Below, one piece after another: positions 6,592-15,729 of a DNA stretch of 64,000 nucleotides. Made by a program: the position numbers and the translations under genes. Origin of the DNA: an uncultured Rhodospirillaceae bacterium (GTDB lineage Bacteria > Pseudomonadota > Alphaproteobacteria > Rhodospirillales > Magnetospirillaceae); the NCBI GenBank assembly GCA_903901915.1, contig CAIUSV010000040.1, positions 1 to 64,000 on the forward strand, read 5' to 3'. The notes beneath the pieces were generated by a model that saw nothing but the letters and a program-made list of their open reading frames with translations, was not told the DNA's origin and made no database searches. Position 1 is the stretch's first letter. Every line of letters starts with the position of its first letter.

Positions 6592-8754
6592 TCAGAACTT
6601 CACCGTCACGCCGGCGTTGAACGAACGTCCCGGCGCGGGAAGGGGGCCGACCTGTCCCTGGCGGGCGCTGCTCCTCCAGTCGGCATAATCGACGCCGCCG
6701 AGCGGATGGTAGTAGCGGCGGTCGAACAGGTTGTCGATGCCGAGGTTGAGTTGAACGCTTTCCCAGTCATAGCCCGAGCGCAGGTTGATCAACGCATAGC
6801 CGGGAGTCCGCCGTTCGTTGCGTAGCGGGTCGACCTGGGTCTTGGCCGCGACCAGGGCCAGTTCCACCGCGCTTTTCCAGCCGCCCAGGCTGTGCTCGAT
6901 CGCGGTTTTGCCGTTGATCGGCATCATGTGGTAGAGGCTTTTTCCGGTGTTGACCGATTCGCCGTGAACCCAGCCCACCACTCCGGACCACCGGACGTTA
7001 CCGTAATCGGCATTCCGCCAGAGACCGGCGCCGCCCGACAGATCGACGCCGTACATCATGGCATCGTGATTGGCGATCTTCAGCAGCGGAAAGGAACTGC
7101 CGCTGCTGAAGATGTTGGATACCGGGCTGACGCCGATATAATCGACCACATAGGTGTAATACGGGGTGATCTTGGCGGTCCAGTCCTTGGCGGCGGGATC
7201 GTGCAGGGCGGCGGAGAGGCTGATCGTGTGGGCAACCTCCGGCCGCAGATCGGGATCGCCGACATAACCGTTGACGTCGCCGAACCAGTTGTTCATCTCG
7301 CTGTCCATGGACTGGGTGCCCCAGGAATAGCGTTCATAGAGATTGGGCGAGCGGCTCTTGCGGGCGTAGCCGAACTCGTTGGTGCTGGACTGCGTCGGCT
7401 CGTAGCGCACCAGCGCCGTCATGTCGAAATTGTAGTCGACCCGCGCCCGGTCGCGGGCGTTGAAGGCGGTGGCCGCCCGGTAGTCCACGGCGTTCATCCC
7501 GCCGTTGCCGTAGGCCGCCACAGGGCCGGTGTCGCTCCATACGGTATCGTTCCTGGCGCCCAGCAGGGTTGACCATTCCGGTGCCCATCGGCTCTCCCAT
7601 TCGATGAACGTACCCAGCCGGTCGCGCCGGCCATCGTGGATGTTCTTGTAGGCGTTGGGGCTCATCATGCCGCTGCCGGCCTGGGGCCACCAGTCTTCCA
7701 GCCGGAAGACGTGCAACTCGTTGCCCAGTCGCAAGGTGTCGGTGGTACCGAGCGGAAGTTCCGCCTTCACTTCGTAGCCGGCGTCGGTGCCTTTGGTTTT
7801 CATGGGCATGTTGCCGGTTCTTTCCGACAAGATGATGTTCATGTCGTGGCGGACCGACTGCCAGAACACCTTGGTCTCCAGCTTGCCCCAGTCGAACTCG
7901 CCCTCGTGGCGGCCGTTGAGGAAGGTGCTCCGGTTGCCGGTAAGGTCCATGCGCTGGTTGGCGAAGCCCTCGTACGGGATGAACTGCTGGCCGCCCTGGA
8001 TGGCGACGAACTGTCCCTCGTGCCGGGCGGCCAGGGTGGCGGCATGGTTGCGGGACTCATACAAGGTGGAATGGACGGCGGTATGGTCGCCGCCGGCATA
8101 GTAGTCGCGGCCTTTTACCCACGATCCGGTGTAGCCGAGGCTGAAGATGCCGGTGGCGGCGGTCAGGGCCGCCGATCCGCCGATGCCGTCATTGACGCTG
8201 CGATAGAAGGTGGAAAGAGATCCCTCGGTGTGGACGGACTCACCCGGATTGGCGAAAACCGGCGGCGTCGATTTCACCACGATGGAACCGCCGATATTGT
8301 CGCCGCCGACGCTGACCGGCGAGATTCCCGCCCACACATCCATCACCGCCACTCGTGACGGATCGATATAGGACAGGCTGGGGTTCATGTGGTTGGGGCA
8401 GGCCGAGGTCAGTTCCATGCCGTCGACGGTGACCCTCAGGCGGTCGTCGCCCAGGCCGTGGATGTCGGGCAGCGCCGAGACCCCGCCGCCGGTATAGAGG
8501 TTGACTCCCGGCACGGTCTCCAGAAGGGCCGCGGCATCGGTGGTTCCCGGAGCCTTGCTGTAGCGGGCCGGACCAAGCACGACGCGGTCGGCGGGCGGTG
8601 TGGCAAGATCTCCCGACGTTTCCACCTGAACCGGTGGCAGCGGCGTGGCGCTCTGGGCCGAAGCCGTCGTCGTGGCGAGCGATAGCGCGGAAACCATGAC
8701 CATGCCCGACAGCAAGGCATGAATGGACGTGGATGCTTTCAATCTTGGTGACAT
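6592..8754 (-). CDS. TonB-dependent receptor, OprC/NosA copper-receptor type
   Basis: A 720-residue outer-membrane receptor. A signal peptide (about 1-34, ending TTTASAQ) is followed by a TonB-box-like start of the mature chain, a plug domain (about 65-170), and a 22-strand barrel ending in aromatic GVTVKF. The plug contains ACPNHMNPSLSYIDP, with Cys-x-x-x-Met followed by Asn-Pro. In OprC of Pseudomonas a CxxxM motif at the equivalent plug position binds copper, so copper is the likely substrate. The neighbours, a DUF2946 protein upstream and tonB downstream, match copper-receptor loci. ATG at 8754 has a GGGGA ribosome site; ATG at 8784 lies inside a hairpin and is less likely. Confidence 0.88.
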   Translation of the reverse strand: MSPRLKASTSIHALLSGMVMVSALSLATTTASAQSATPLPPVQVETSGDLATPPADRVVLGPARYSKAPGTTDAAALLETVPGVNLYTGGGVSALPDIHGLGDDRLRVTVDGMELTSACPNHMNPSLSYIDPSRVAVMDVWAGISPVSVGGDNIGGSIVVKSTPPVFANPGESVHTEGSLSTFYRSVNDGIGGSAALTAATGIFSLGYTGSWVKGRDYYAGGDHTAVHSTLYESRNHAATLAARHEGQFVAIQGGQQFIPYEGFANQRMDLTGNRSTFLNGRHEGEFDWGKLETKVFWQSVRHDMNIILSERTGNMPMKTKGTDAGYEVKAELPLGTTDTLRLGNELHVFRLEDWWPQAGSGMMSPNAYKNIHDGRRDRLGTFIEWESRWAPEWSTLLGARNDTVWSDTGPVAAYGNGGMNAVDYRAATAFNARDRARVDYNFDMTALVRYEPTQSSTNEFGYARKSRSPNLYERYSWGTQSMDSEMNNWFGDVNGYVGDPDLRPEVAHTISLSAALHDPAAKDWTAKITPYYTYVVDYIGVSPVSNIFSSGSSFPLLKIANHDAMMYGVDLSGGAGLWRNADYGNVRWSGVVGWVHGESVNTGKSLYHMMPINGKTAIEHSLGGWKSAVELALVAAKTQVDPLRNERRTPGYALINLRSGYDWESVQLNLGIDNLFDRRYYHPLGGVDYADWRSSARQGQVGPLPAPGRSFNAGVTVKF

Positions 8755-8769
8755 GTCGATTCCCCAACC

Positions 8770-8795
8770 CGGCAGTTCCCGCACGGGGACTGCCG
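8770..8795 (-). promoter_or_regulatory. hairpin just upstream of the receptor ribosome site
   Basis: Two 7-nt arms (8770-8776 and 8789-8795) continue, after one mismatch, into a 4-bp inner stem, making an almost continuous 12-step hairpin. It ends about 15 nt before the receptor start codon. It could control access to the ribosome site or mark a processing point between the DUF2946 and receptor genes. Confidence 0.5.
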
Positions 8796-8885
8796 ATAGC
8801 CTCCCGGCGTTGCAGCCCGGGGGCGGAAGTCCAAAGGAGCCGGCGCCGCGTCCTGGCGCGGGCCGGCGATGAAGCGGCTTCGGAC

Positions 8886-9266
8886 TCAGGCGCTGGGGGG
8901 CGCCCTTGCGTTATTGTGGAGGGAGAAGACGTCCGGCGGTATCGCATCGGCGCCACGCGCGAAGGCGATGGCCGTGGTTGGCTCGATCGGCGCGATGACG
9001 CCAAGGGCGGGCGGAGTGAGTTGGATATCCTGGCTGGCGTGGCAAACGACGCAGCAATCATGGGCCGCGCGGGGTTGATCGCTACCACCACTTGGTTCAC
9101 CCGCCGTGGGTGAATGGCAAATTTCCCCGGCGAGACCGGATGGCCCCTGAAGAAGCGAAGGAGAACGGGCAGACAGATCGCCGACCGAGCCGAGGAACAG
9201 GACAAGGGAGAGCAGCCACGCAACCGCGCCCTTCCACGTTCCCCTAGTCGGCCCTTGATCAGCCAC
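8886..9266 (-). CDS. DUF2946-like small exported protein
   Basis: A 126-residue protein with one hydrophobic N-terminal segment (AVAWLLSLVLFLGSVGDL, about 14-32), probably a signal peptide or anchor. The periplasmic part holds the pattern HDCCVVCHASQD (Cys-Cys-x-x-Cys-His, about residues 69-77), a plausible metal site. DUF2946 proteins are often encoded next to TonB-dependent copper receptors, and this copy lies 131 nt upstream of one on the same strand. The start is GTG at 9266 with a GGGGGAA ribosome site. The exact biochemical role is unknown; copper binding or delivery to the receptor is an inference. Confidence 0.75.
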   Translation of the reverse strand: MADQGPTRGTWKGAVAWLLSLVLFLGSVGDLSARSPSLLQGPSGLAGEICHSPTAGEPSGGSDQPRAAHDCCVVCHASQDIQLTPPALGVIAPIEPTTAIAFARGADAIPPDVFSLHNNARAPPSA

Positions 9267-9400
9267 CGCGTTCCCCCAACCAGATGCATCGGTATAGAAC
9301 GGTTCTTCTTTTCCGTACAGCCGCTTTCAGCCGTGCCGCGGGTAAGAATGGCCCAATAACTAGGCCATGAGTGGTAAGGGGGTGATTCCGGCGTGAAACA

Positions 9401-9433
9401 AAGAAAAAGGCCGGAAACCTAAGGTTTCCGGCC
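9401..9433 (-). terminator. intrinsic terminator of the tRNA transcript
   Basis: A perfect 12-bp inverted repeat (9409-9420 and 9422-9433) is followed on the minus strand by a T-rich run (complement of 9401-9408). It lies directly downstream of tRNA-Asn and should end the tRNA transcript. Confidence 0.9.
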
Positions 9434-9438
9434 CTATC

Positions 9439-9513
9439 TGGCTCCGGAGGAGGGATTCGAACCCCCGACCAGCCGGTTAACAGCCGGCTGCTCTACCGCT
9501 GAGCTACTCCGGA
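9439..9513 (-). tRNA. tRNA-Asn (anticodon GTT)
   Basis: The 75-nt sequence folds as a cloverleaf: acceptor TCCGGAG/CTCCGGA, D arm GCTC-GAGC, anticodon stem GCCGG/CCGGC with loop CTGTTAA, and T arm GGGGG-TTCGAAT-CCCTC. The discriminator is G and the 3' CCA is encoded (9439-9441). Confidence 0.97.
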
Positions 9514-9590
9514 TCGGCGAACTACCGCGACATGCGCGGCAAGCCGATAAAATCCAAGCTCGCGATCACGTCGCCCTGGCCCGGGGACGG

Positions 9591-9664
9591 TGGAGGCCGA
9601 GGCCGGAATTGAACCGACGTACGCGGATTTGCAGTCCGCTGCATAGCCACTCTGCCACCCGGCC
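9591..9664 (-). tRNA. tRNA-Cys (anticodon GCA)
   Basis: A 74-nt cloverleaf with acceptor GGCCGGG/CTCGGCC, anticodon loop CTGCAAA giving GCA, T-loop TTCAATT, discriminator T and encoded CCA. It lies 77 nt upstream of tRNA-Asn on the same strand and probably shares its transcript. Confidence 0.97.
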
Positions 9665-9704
9665 CAACCGGTCCGGCCGGCCTTGGGCCGACGTGAGGAC
9701 CGAG

Positions 9705-9733
9705 CTTATACGCGCTGGCGTTCTCGCGGTCAA
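9705..9733 (-). promoter_or_regulatory. sigma-70 promoter for the tRNA-Cys/tRNA-Asn operon
   Basis: On the minus strand, TTGACC (9728-9733) and TATAAG (9705-9710) are separated by exactly 17 nt. The predicted start of transcription falls about 35 nt before tRNA-Cys. Confidence 0.8.
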
Positions 9734-9758
9734 GCCGCTGCTGCATGGTGCTACGGCA

Positions 9759-9787
9759 TTGTTTTTGGGCGCGACCGCGCCTATAAA
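9759..9787 (+). promoter_or_regulatory. sigma-70 promoter for the PCMT-tolC genes
   Basis: TTGTTT (9759-9764), a 17-nt spacer and TATAAA (9782-9787) stand about 75 nt before the ATG at 9861. It is back-to-back with the tRNA promoter. Confidence 0.7.
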
Positions 9788-9860
9788 TTCCGGCGGCGGC
9801 GTTGTCCCGAATCCGGGGACGGTCCGCCGGTTCGGCTGCGCACCAGGGAGCAGGCTCGTC

Positions 9861-10514
9861 ATGGATTTCGTCACCGCACGCCATAAGATGATGGACAATC
9901 AGATCCTCACCAACCGGGTCACTGATCCCCGGGTGTCCGAGGCGCTTGCCTCGACGCCGAGGGAGGTCTTCCTGCCCCGTCAGATGCGCGGGTTCGCCTA
10001 TGTGGACGAAGACGTGGCGATCGGGGGCGGTCGCTTCCTGATCGAGCCGCTGGTTCTGGCCCGTCTTCTCCAGAAGGTCGGTATCGGCAAGACCGATGTG
10101 GTTCTGACCATCGGCGACGCCACCGGCTGGGCCAGCGCCGTGGTCTCCAAGATCGCCAGCACCGTCGTGTCGCTGGAGTGCGAGCCCGAGATGGTGTCGC
10201 GCTCGACCGCGACCCTGTCCGAGCAGGGGGTGGATAACGTCGCGGTTGTCCATGGAGACCTTGCCGCCGGTTTTCCCGCCCAGGCGCCTTATGACGCTAT
10301 TGTTTTCATCGGCGCGGTGGCGGAGATCCCCGCCGCGATCATCCGCCAGCTTGCTGACGGTGGCCGTCTGATTGCGGTGGTTGACGATGGAAACGGTATC
10401 GGTCGAGGGGTTCTGGTGGTCAGGGCCGGCGACTCGTTCGGTCGCAATACGCTGTTCGACGCCCAGACGCCTCACTTGCCCGGTTTCGCGCCCAAACCGA
10501 AATTCGTGTTCTGA
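9861..10514 (+). CDS. PCMT-family methyltransferase-like protein
   Basis: A 217-residue protein of the protein-L-isoaspartate O-methyltransferase (PCMT) family. The N-terminal PCMT region has MMDNQILTNRVTDPRV and REVFLP, and the SAM-binding Rossmann fold follows (VVLTIGDATGWASAVVSKIA, near residue 85). The usual glycine-rich motif is GxGxGY; here it is IGDATGWA, so SAM binding may be altered. Active enzymes repair isoaspartyl residues in the cytoplasm. Alphaproteobacteria commonly have such a gene directly upstream of tolC, as here, and the two may be co-transcribed from the promoter at 9759. Whether this copy is a repair enzyme is not certain. Confidence 0.85.
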   Translation: MDFVTARHKMMDNQILTNRVTDPRVSEALASTPREVFLPRQMRGFAYVDEDVAIGGGRFLIEPLVLARLLQKVGIGKTDVVLTIGDATGWASAVVSKIASTVVSLECEPEMVSRSTATLSEQGVDNVAVVHGDLAAGFPAQAPYDAIVFIGAVAEIPAAIIRQLADGGRLIAVVDDGNGIGRGVLVVRAGDSFGRNTLFDAQTPHLPGFAPKPKFVF

Positions 10515-10633
10515 AACTTCTGTCGGCCGGTGGCGTGCGTCGCCGTCCGGCAGCCGCCCCGGGCCGGGAATAGTCCTTGATCTTCCGGTCCGGGCCGTTA
10601 AGGTTCGGGGACGATCTTCCGGCTGCTTTAGGA

Positions 10634-12040
10634 ATGGGAGTCCCGGTATTGTCGCGCAGAATTGGTATGTTGAGGGCTGGAACAAGTCTGGCCGGCGTGC
10701 TGCTGATGACGTTGGTCGCAGTCGAACCCGCCTGTGGTGAAACCCTCGACGAGGTGCTGGCGTCGACCTACTCCGGCAATCCAACCCTGCTGGCGCGGCG
10801 CGCGAGGTTGCGGGCGGCGGATGAAGCCGTGCCACAGGCGCTGGCCAACTGGCGTCCCACGGTATCGATGGCGGGGTCGGTCGGCCGAGGCAACTACAGC
10901 AACAACGCCTACAGCCGGTACGAGGTGACGCGCAACCCCAAGACCGGCTCGGTCACCCTTACCCAGCCGCTGTTCCGGGGGGGGCGCACCGTCGCCGCCA
11001 CCTCCCAGGCCGAAAACAACGTCCTGTCCGAGCAGTCCCTGCTGGCCGCCACCGAACAGTCCATCCTGCTGGCCGCCGCCAACGCCTATCTCAACGTGGT
11101 GCGCGACGAGGAAGTGCTGAAGCTGTCCGTCAACAACGAGCAGGTGCTGCGTCGGCAGCTCGAAGCGACGCAGGAGCGCTTCAAGGTCGGCGAGATCACC
11201 CGCACCGACGTCAGCCAGGCGGAGGCCCGCCTGTCCAAGGCGACCGCCGATCGGGTCGCGGCCGAGGGAACGCTGCAAAGCTCGCGGGCCAATTATATCA
11301 ACAACGTCGGGCGGCCGCCGGAGGCGTTGCGTCAACCGGCGGTGCCCGCGGCTCTGCCGGCCAGTCTCGACGAGGTCAACGCCGTCGGCCTCAGGGATAA
11401 TCCCAATGTCGTGGCGGCGGATTACGCGACCGCCGCTGCCAAGGACGGCGTCGATCTGGTGTTCGGCGAATTGCTGCCGACGGTGTCGGTCAGTGCCGAT
11501 GTAAGTCGGACACTCTCGACGGCGACCATCAAGTCCGAGACCATCGCGCGCGAAGTGCTGCTGAACCTGTCGATCCCCCTTTACGAGGGCGGTGCCACCT
11601 ATGCGCGGGTGCGGGCCTCCAAGCATACCGCAGGGCAGCGCCGCATCGAATCCGATCAGGCGCGACGCGATGCCGTCGAGACCGGAACCAAGGCCTGGGA
11701 GGGGTTGCAGGCCGCCCGCGCCCAGGCGAAGGCCTATGACAGCCAGATCAAGGCATCGGAACTGGCTCTGGCCGGCGTTCGCGAGGAATCCAAGGTGGGA
11801 TCGCGCACCGTACTCGACGTGCTCAATGCCGAACAGGAACTGTTCGATGCCCGCGTCAATATGGTTAAGGCGCAGCACGACGTATTGGTGGCCGCGTTCC
11901 AGGTAAAATCCGCCATGGGCCAGTTGACAGCCAAGGCCCTCAATCTTTCCGTCGAAATCTACGATCCGGCCAAACACTCCGACGATGTGCGATGGAAGTG
12001 GATCGGCAACGGCATCGACAGCGTGAATGGATACGAGTAG
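10634..12040 (+). CDS. tolC: TolC-family outer-membrane export channel
   Basis: A TolC-family channel of about 468 residues. A signal peptide (hydrophobic LAGVLLMTLVAV, cleavage near ACGETL) is followed by two tandem repeats of beta strands and long coiled-coil helices. Visible landmarks are TLDEVLASTYSGNPTLLARRA at the mature N-terminus, TQPLFRGG in the first repeat and LSIPLYEGG in the second, each a typical TolC strand pair. It forms the trimeric exit duct for type I secretion and multidrug efflux; no inner-membrane or adaptor genes are adjacent. The start is uncertain: ATG at 10634 (used here), ATG at 10667 or TTG at 10577. Confidence 0.92.
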   Translation: MGVPVLSRRIGMLRAGTSLAGVLLMTLVAVEPACGETLDEVLASTYSGNPTLLARRARLRAADEAVPQALANWRPTVSMAGSVGRGNYSNNAYSRYEVTRNPKTGSVTLTQPLFRGGRTVAATSQAENNVLSEQSLLAATEQSILLAAANAYLNVVRDEEVLKLSVNNEQVLRRQLEATQERFKVGEITRTDVSQAEARLSKATADRVAAEGTLQSSRANYINNVGRPPEALRQPAVPAALPASLDEVNAVGLRDNPNVVAADYATAAAKDGVDLVFGELLPTVSVSADVSRTLSTATIKSETIAREVLLNLSIPLYEGGATYARVRASKHTAGQRRIESDQARRDAVETGTKAWEGLQAARAQAKAYDSQIKASELALAGVREESKVGSRTVLDVLNAEQELFDARVNMVKAQHDVLVAAFQVKSAMGQLTAKALNLSVEIYDPAKHSDDVRWKWIGNGIDSVNGYE

Positions 12041-12184
12041 AAGGATAGGGACTTTGGGGAATGCCGGCAGCGCACCGAATTTCCTCTTTGAGGGTCCGCA
12101 GGATTTTAATGATTTGTTACCGACCGTACGGCATTATTGCGGCGGGACCCCGTTTCGGGCGCAGGCAGACAAGATAGCCGTGAC

Positions 12185-12895
12185 ATGAGCGAAGACAAGC
12201 CCCAGCAAGAACCATCAATGGAGGACATCCTTGCCTCCATCCGGCGAATCTTGTCGGAGGATGAGGTCGAGGATAAGCCGAAGGCGCCGGAGCCACCGCC
12301 GCCCGAGCTCGAGCCCGAGCCGGAACCCGAGCCGGAACCTGAGCCCGAGCCTGAGCCTGAGCCTGAGCCGGTACCCGAACCGGCGCCGACCTTCGCTCAG
12401 GATGATATCGACTCCATGTTCGACACGCCGGCGCCGGCGCCCGAACCGGAGCCCGAGCCAGAGCCCGAAGACGATGTTCTCGAATTGACCGAGGACATGG
12501 TGCTGGAAGAGGCGCCGGAAGAGCCCGAGCCCGCCTTCGACATCAATGATTTCAAGGCCGATCTCGGTGATTTCGAGCCCGAACCGGTGGTCGCCGCTCC
12601 GTTGATCGATGATTATCAGCCGCCGCGCCGTACTTCCCGCCCGGCCGATGACGACGCGCTGATGGATCCGCCAAATATCGAGCATGGCGCCTCGTTGCTG
12701 TCCAATCTGGCGCGCGAGATCGTCCGGCAAAAGTCCTTCGGTCTCGGCAACAGTGCCGTGACTCTGGAGGATTTGGTCAACGAGTTGCTGCGTCCGATCC
12801 TTAAGGAATGGCTCGATCAGAACCTTCCCTACATGATCGAACGCATCGTCAAGAAAGAGATCGAGAGGATGGTCAATCGGTCCGAGGACTACTAG
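12185..12895 (+). CDS. popZ: PopZ-type polar organizing protein (DUF2497)
   Basis: A 236-residue PopZ homologue. The N-terminal helix [17 protein letters not shown] (about 11-27) is the conserved partner-binding region. A very acidic, proline-rich linker (about 30-160) contains ten Glu-Pro pairs in a row. The C-terminal DUF2497 region (about 170-236) holds the oligomerization helices ([11 protein letters not shown] and [26 protein letters not shown]). In Caulobacter PopZ forms a polar matrix that tethers ParB-bound centromeres and collects cell-cycle regulators; the same role is inferred here. The start at 12185 fits the N-terminal motif; an upstream in-frame start would add 16 residues unlike the family. 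It lies upstream of valS. Confidence 0.92.
   Translation: MSEDKPQQEPSMEDILASIRRILSEDEVEDKPKAPEPPPPELEPEPEPEPEPEPEPEPEPEPVPEPAPTFAQDDIDSMFDTPAPAPEPEPEPEPEDDVLELTEDMVLEEAPEEPEPAFDINDFKADLGDFEPEPVVAAPLIDDYQPPRRTSRPADDDALMDPPNIEHGASLLSNLAREIVRQKSFGLGNSAVTLEDLVNELLRPILKEWLDQNLPYMIERIVKKEIERMVNRSEDY
12311..12370 (+). repeat. Glu-Pro codon repeat in popZ
   Basis: Ten consecutive 6-nt units of the form GAR-CCN encode an unbroken Glu-Pro repeat. Most units differ only at the third codon positions. A shorter second run lies near 12440-12470. Such tracts are prone to length change by slippage. Confidence 0.9.
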
Positions 12896-12917
12896 CCTCC
12901 GCCGGACCCATGCCACC

Positions 12918-12953
12918 AAGGGCGGCCCGGCGGATCGGGCCGCCCTTGCCGTT
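12918..12953 (+). terminator. hairpin between popZ and valS (terminator or attenuator)
   Basis: A perfect 12-bp stem (12918-12929 and 12936-12947) with a 6-nt loop is followed by GCCGTTT. It lies 23 nt after the popZ stop and about 30 nt before the valS start. The U-run is short, so it could terminate popZ or act as a partial attenuator for valS. Confidence 0.6.
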
Positions 12954-12984
12954 TCCAACCCGAGAAGAGGGCGAGACGTTCGCC

Positions 12985-15648
12985 ATGCTGGATAAGACTT
13001 ATCGCCCCGCCGAGGTCGAGCCGAAGCACTACCAGAGCTGGGAGGAGTCCGGCGCATTCGCCGCGCATGCCGATTCTGGCGGCAAACCCTATGCCATCAT
13101 GATGCCGCCGCCCAACGTCACCGGCAGCCTGCACATGGGGCACGCGCTTACCTTCACGCTTCAGGACGTGCTAATCCGCTATCGCCGCATGACCGGATGC
13201 GACGCCTTGTGGCAGCCAGGCACCGACCACGCCGGTATCGCGACCCAGATGGTGGTGGAGCGGCAACTGGAAGGCCAGGGCATCACCCGTCATGATCTTG
13301 GTCGCGCCAAATTCATCGATCGGGTGTGGGAGTGGAAGGCCGAGTCCGGTGGTACCATTACCCGGCAGCTTCGCCGTCTGGGCGCCTCGCCCGATTGGGC
13401 CAGGGAACGCTTCACCATGGACGAGGGCCTGTCCAAGGCCGTTCGCAAGGTCTTCGTCACCCTGCATCGCCAGGGACTGATCTATCGCGCCAAGCGCCTC
13501 GTCAACTGGGACCCCAAGCTGCACACCGCCATCAGCGACCTGGAGGTCGAGCAGCGCGAGGTGAAGGGCCATATGTGGCACTTCAAGTATCCCGTGGAAG
13601 GTTTTGATAATACATATATTACCGTGGCGACGACCCGGCCGGAAACCATGCTGGGCGACAGCGCCGTCGCGGTGCATCCCGAGGACGAGCGTTATGCAGG
13701 TCTGGTCGGCAAGATGGTGCGGTTGCCCATCGTCGGCCGGCTGATTCCCATCGTCGCCGACGAATATTCCGATCCGACCAAGGGCACCGGCGCGGTCAAG
13801 ATCACCCCGGCGCACGACTTCAACGACTTCCAGGTCGGCACCCGCCATGGCTTGGCGCTGATCAACATTTTCGACCGCGATGCGCGGACCACCGACGCGG
13901 TTCCCGAAGCCTATCGTGGCCTTGACCGTTACGAGGCGCGCAAGAAGGTGGTCGCCGAATTCGAGGTCCAGGGGTTGCTCGATCGCATCGAGCCCCATAC
14001 CCACATGGTGCCGTACGGCGATCGGTCCGGTGTGGTGATCGAGCCGTGGCTGACCGATCAGTGGTTCGTGGATGCCGCCACCCTGGCGAAGCCGGCGATC
14101 GAGGCGGTGGAGACCGGCAAGACCCGCTTCGTCCCCCGGCATTGGGAAAACACCTATTTCGAGTGGATGCGCAACATCCAGCCCTGGTGCATTTCGCGCC
14201 AGATCTGGTGGGGCCATCAGGTACCGGCCTGGTACGGTCCCGACGGGCAGTTCTTTGTCGAGGAGGATGAGGCCGCCGCCGTCGCCGCCGCCACCGCGCA
14301 TTATGGCAAAGCGGTCGATCTGGTGCGCGATTCCGATGTGCTCGACACTTGGTTCTCCTCGGCGCTGTGGCCGTTCTCGACGCTGGGGTGGCCGGATCAG
14401 ACGCCGGAACTGGCGCGTTACTACCCCGGCGACGTGCTGGTGACCGGCTTCGACATCATTTTCTTCTGGGTCGCCCGCATGATGATGATGGGCATCCATT
14501 TCATGGGCGACGTGCCGTTTCGCGACATCTATATCCACGCCCTGGTCCGCGACGAGAAGGGCCAGAAGATGTCGAAGTCCAAGGGCAACATCATCGACCC
14601 CCTGGACCTGATCGATAAATACGGCTGCGACGCATTGCGCTTTACCCTGGCAGCGTTGGCGGCGCAGGGCCGTGACGTCAAGTTGGCGGAAAGCCGGGTG
14701 GAGGGGTATCGCAACTTCGCCACCAAGCTGTGGAATGCCGCCCGATTCTGCCAGATGAACGAGTGCCGGCCGGTGGCGGGATTTGATCCCGGCGCGGTGC
14801 GCCAGACCGTCAATCGCTGGATAGTCGGCAAGACCGCCGAGGCGGCCGACAAAGTCGGTGCCGCCATCGAGAATTACCGGTACGACGCCGCTGCCGGTGG
14901 TGCCTATCAGTTCGTCTGGGGCAGCTTCTGCGACTGGTATCTGGAATTCGCCAAGCCGATCTTCACCGGCGCCGACGAGGACGCCAAGGTGGAAACCCGC
15001 GCCACCGCCGCCTGGGTGCTGGAACAGATTCTTCATCTGCTGCATCCGTTGATGCCGTTCATTACCGAGGAGCTGTGGTGCCAGACCGCCGAGCGTTCGG
15101 AATCGCTGATGCTGCGGCCGTGGCCCAAATTGGCGAGCTTGCATGATGCCTCCGCCGAGGCCGAGATGGATTGGGTGGTTCGCGTCATCTCGGCGGTACG
15201 GGCGGTGCGCTCCGAAATGAACGTGCCGCCTTCGGCCCAGGTGGATCTGCTGGTCAGCGGTCTTGCCCCGGCCCGGCGGGCGTGGGCTGCGACCCACACG
15301 GATCTGATCGTGCGTCTCGCCCGCCTAGCCGATTTCGCGCCGGATGCCGATGCCGCGCGGGTGGCGCAGGCGTCTTCCCACGGTGCCGCCCAGATGGTGG
15401 TTGACGAGGCCACTTTGGTGATGCCGCTGGGCGGCGTCATCGATGTGGACAAGGAGCGCGCTCGCCTGGACAAGGAGATCGCCCGGTTGCAAGGCGAGAT
15501 CGCCAAGGTGGATAAAAAGTTGGGCAACGCCGATTTCATCGCCCGCGCGCCGGAAGAGGTGGTCGTGGAACAGCGGGAGCGGCGTGACGATTGGTCCGCG
15601 GCCGTCATCAGGCTCCGTGAAGCGTTGGATCGTTTGTCGGGGGCTTAG
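12985..15648 (+). CDS. valS: valyl-tRNA synthetase
   Basis: An 887-residue class I aminoacyl-tRNA synthetase that charges tRNA-Val. The HIGH-type motif is [15 protein letters not shown] (about 38-52), the editing CP1 domain covers about 190-350, and KMSKS is present as [10 protein letters not shown] (about 525-535). An anticodon-binding domain follows, and the C-terminal coiled-coil arm (about 820-885) has the repeated Lys/Glu pattern typical of ValRS. The length is normal for the bacterial enzyme. The ATG at 12985 is preceded by GAAGAGGGCGAG. The gene sits after popZ behind a strong hairpin. Confidence 0.97.
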   Translation: MLDKTYRPAEVEPKHYQSWEESGAFAAHADSGGKPYAIMMPPPNVTGSLHMGHALTFTLQDVLIRYRRMTGCDALWQPGTDHAGIATQMVVERQLEGQGITRHDLGRAKFIDRVWEWKAESGGTITRQLRRLGASPDWARERFTMDEGLSKAVRKVFVTLHRQGLIYRAKRLVNWDPKLHTAISDLEVEQREVKGHMWHFKYPVEGFDNTYITVATTRPETMLGDSAVAVHPEDERYAGLVGKMVRLPIVGRLIPIVADEYSDPTKGTGAVKITPAHDFNDFQVGTRHGLALINIFDRDARTTDAVPEAYRGLDRYEARKKVVAEFEVQGLLDRIEPHTHMVPYGDRSGVVIEPWLTDQWFVDAATLAKPAIEAVETGKTRFVPRHWENTYFEWMRNIQPWCISRQIWWGHQVPAWYGPDGQFFVEEDEAAAVAAATAHYGKAVDLVRDSDVLDTWFSSALWPFSTLGWPDQTPELARYYPGDVLVTGFDIIFFWVARMMMMGIHFMGDVPFRDIYIHALVRDEKGQKMSKSKGNIIDPLDLIDKYGCDALRFTLAALAAQGRDVKLAESRVEGYRNFATKLWNAARFCQMNECRPVAGFDPGAVRQTVNRWIVGKTAEAADKVGAAIENYRYDAAAGGAYQFVWGSFCDWYLEFAKPIFTGADEDAKVETRATAAWVLEQILHLLHPLMPFITEELWCQTAERSESLMLRPWPKLASLHDASAEAEMDWVVRVISAVRAVRSEMNVPPSAQVDLLVSGLAPARRAWAATHTDLIVRLARLADFAPDADAARVAQASSHGAAQMVVDEATLVMPLGGVIDVDKERARLDKEIARLQGEIAKVDKKLGNADFIARAPEEVVVEQRERRDDWSAAVIRLREALDRLSGA

Positions 15649-15729
15649 GTACGAAGTCGCAAACCGGTGTTTCGCACGGGGGTGTTCCCCGTGTTATCAC
15701 CATCGCAAAGCACTTGATGCGGGAAAGCC

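Noticed and set aside
8755-8885. Cobalamin riboswitch upstream of the TonB-dependent receptor
   Set aside because: The region is GC-rich and structured, but the B12 box pattern is missing and the receptor has copper-type features.
13171-15297. A 708-codon minus-strand frame opposite valS
   Set aside because: Same shadow effect; valS has all class I synthetase motifs on the plus strand.
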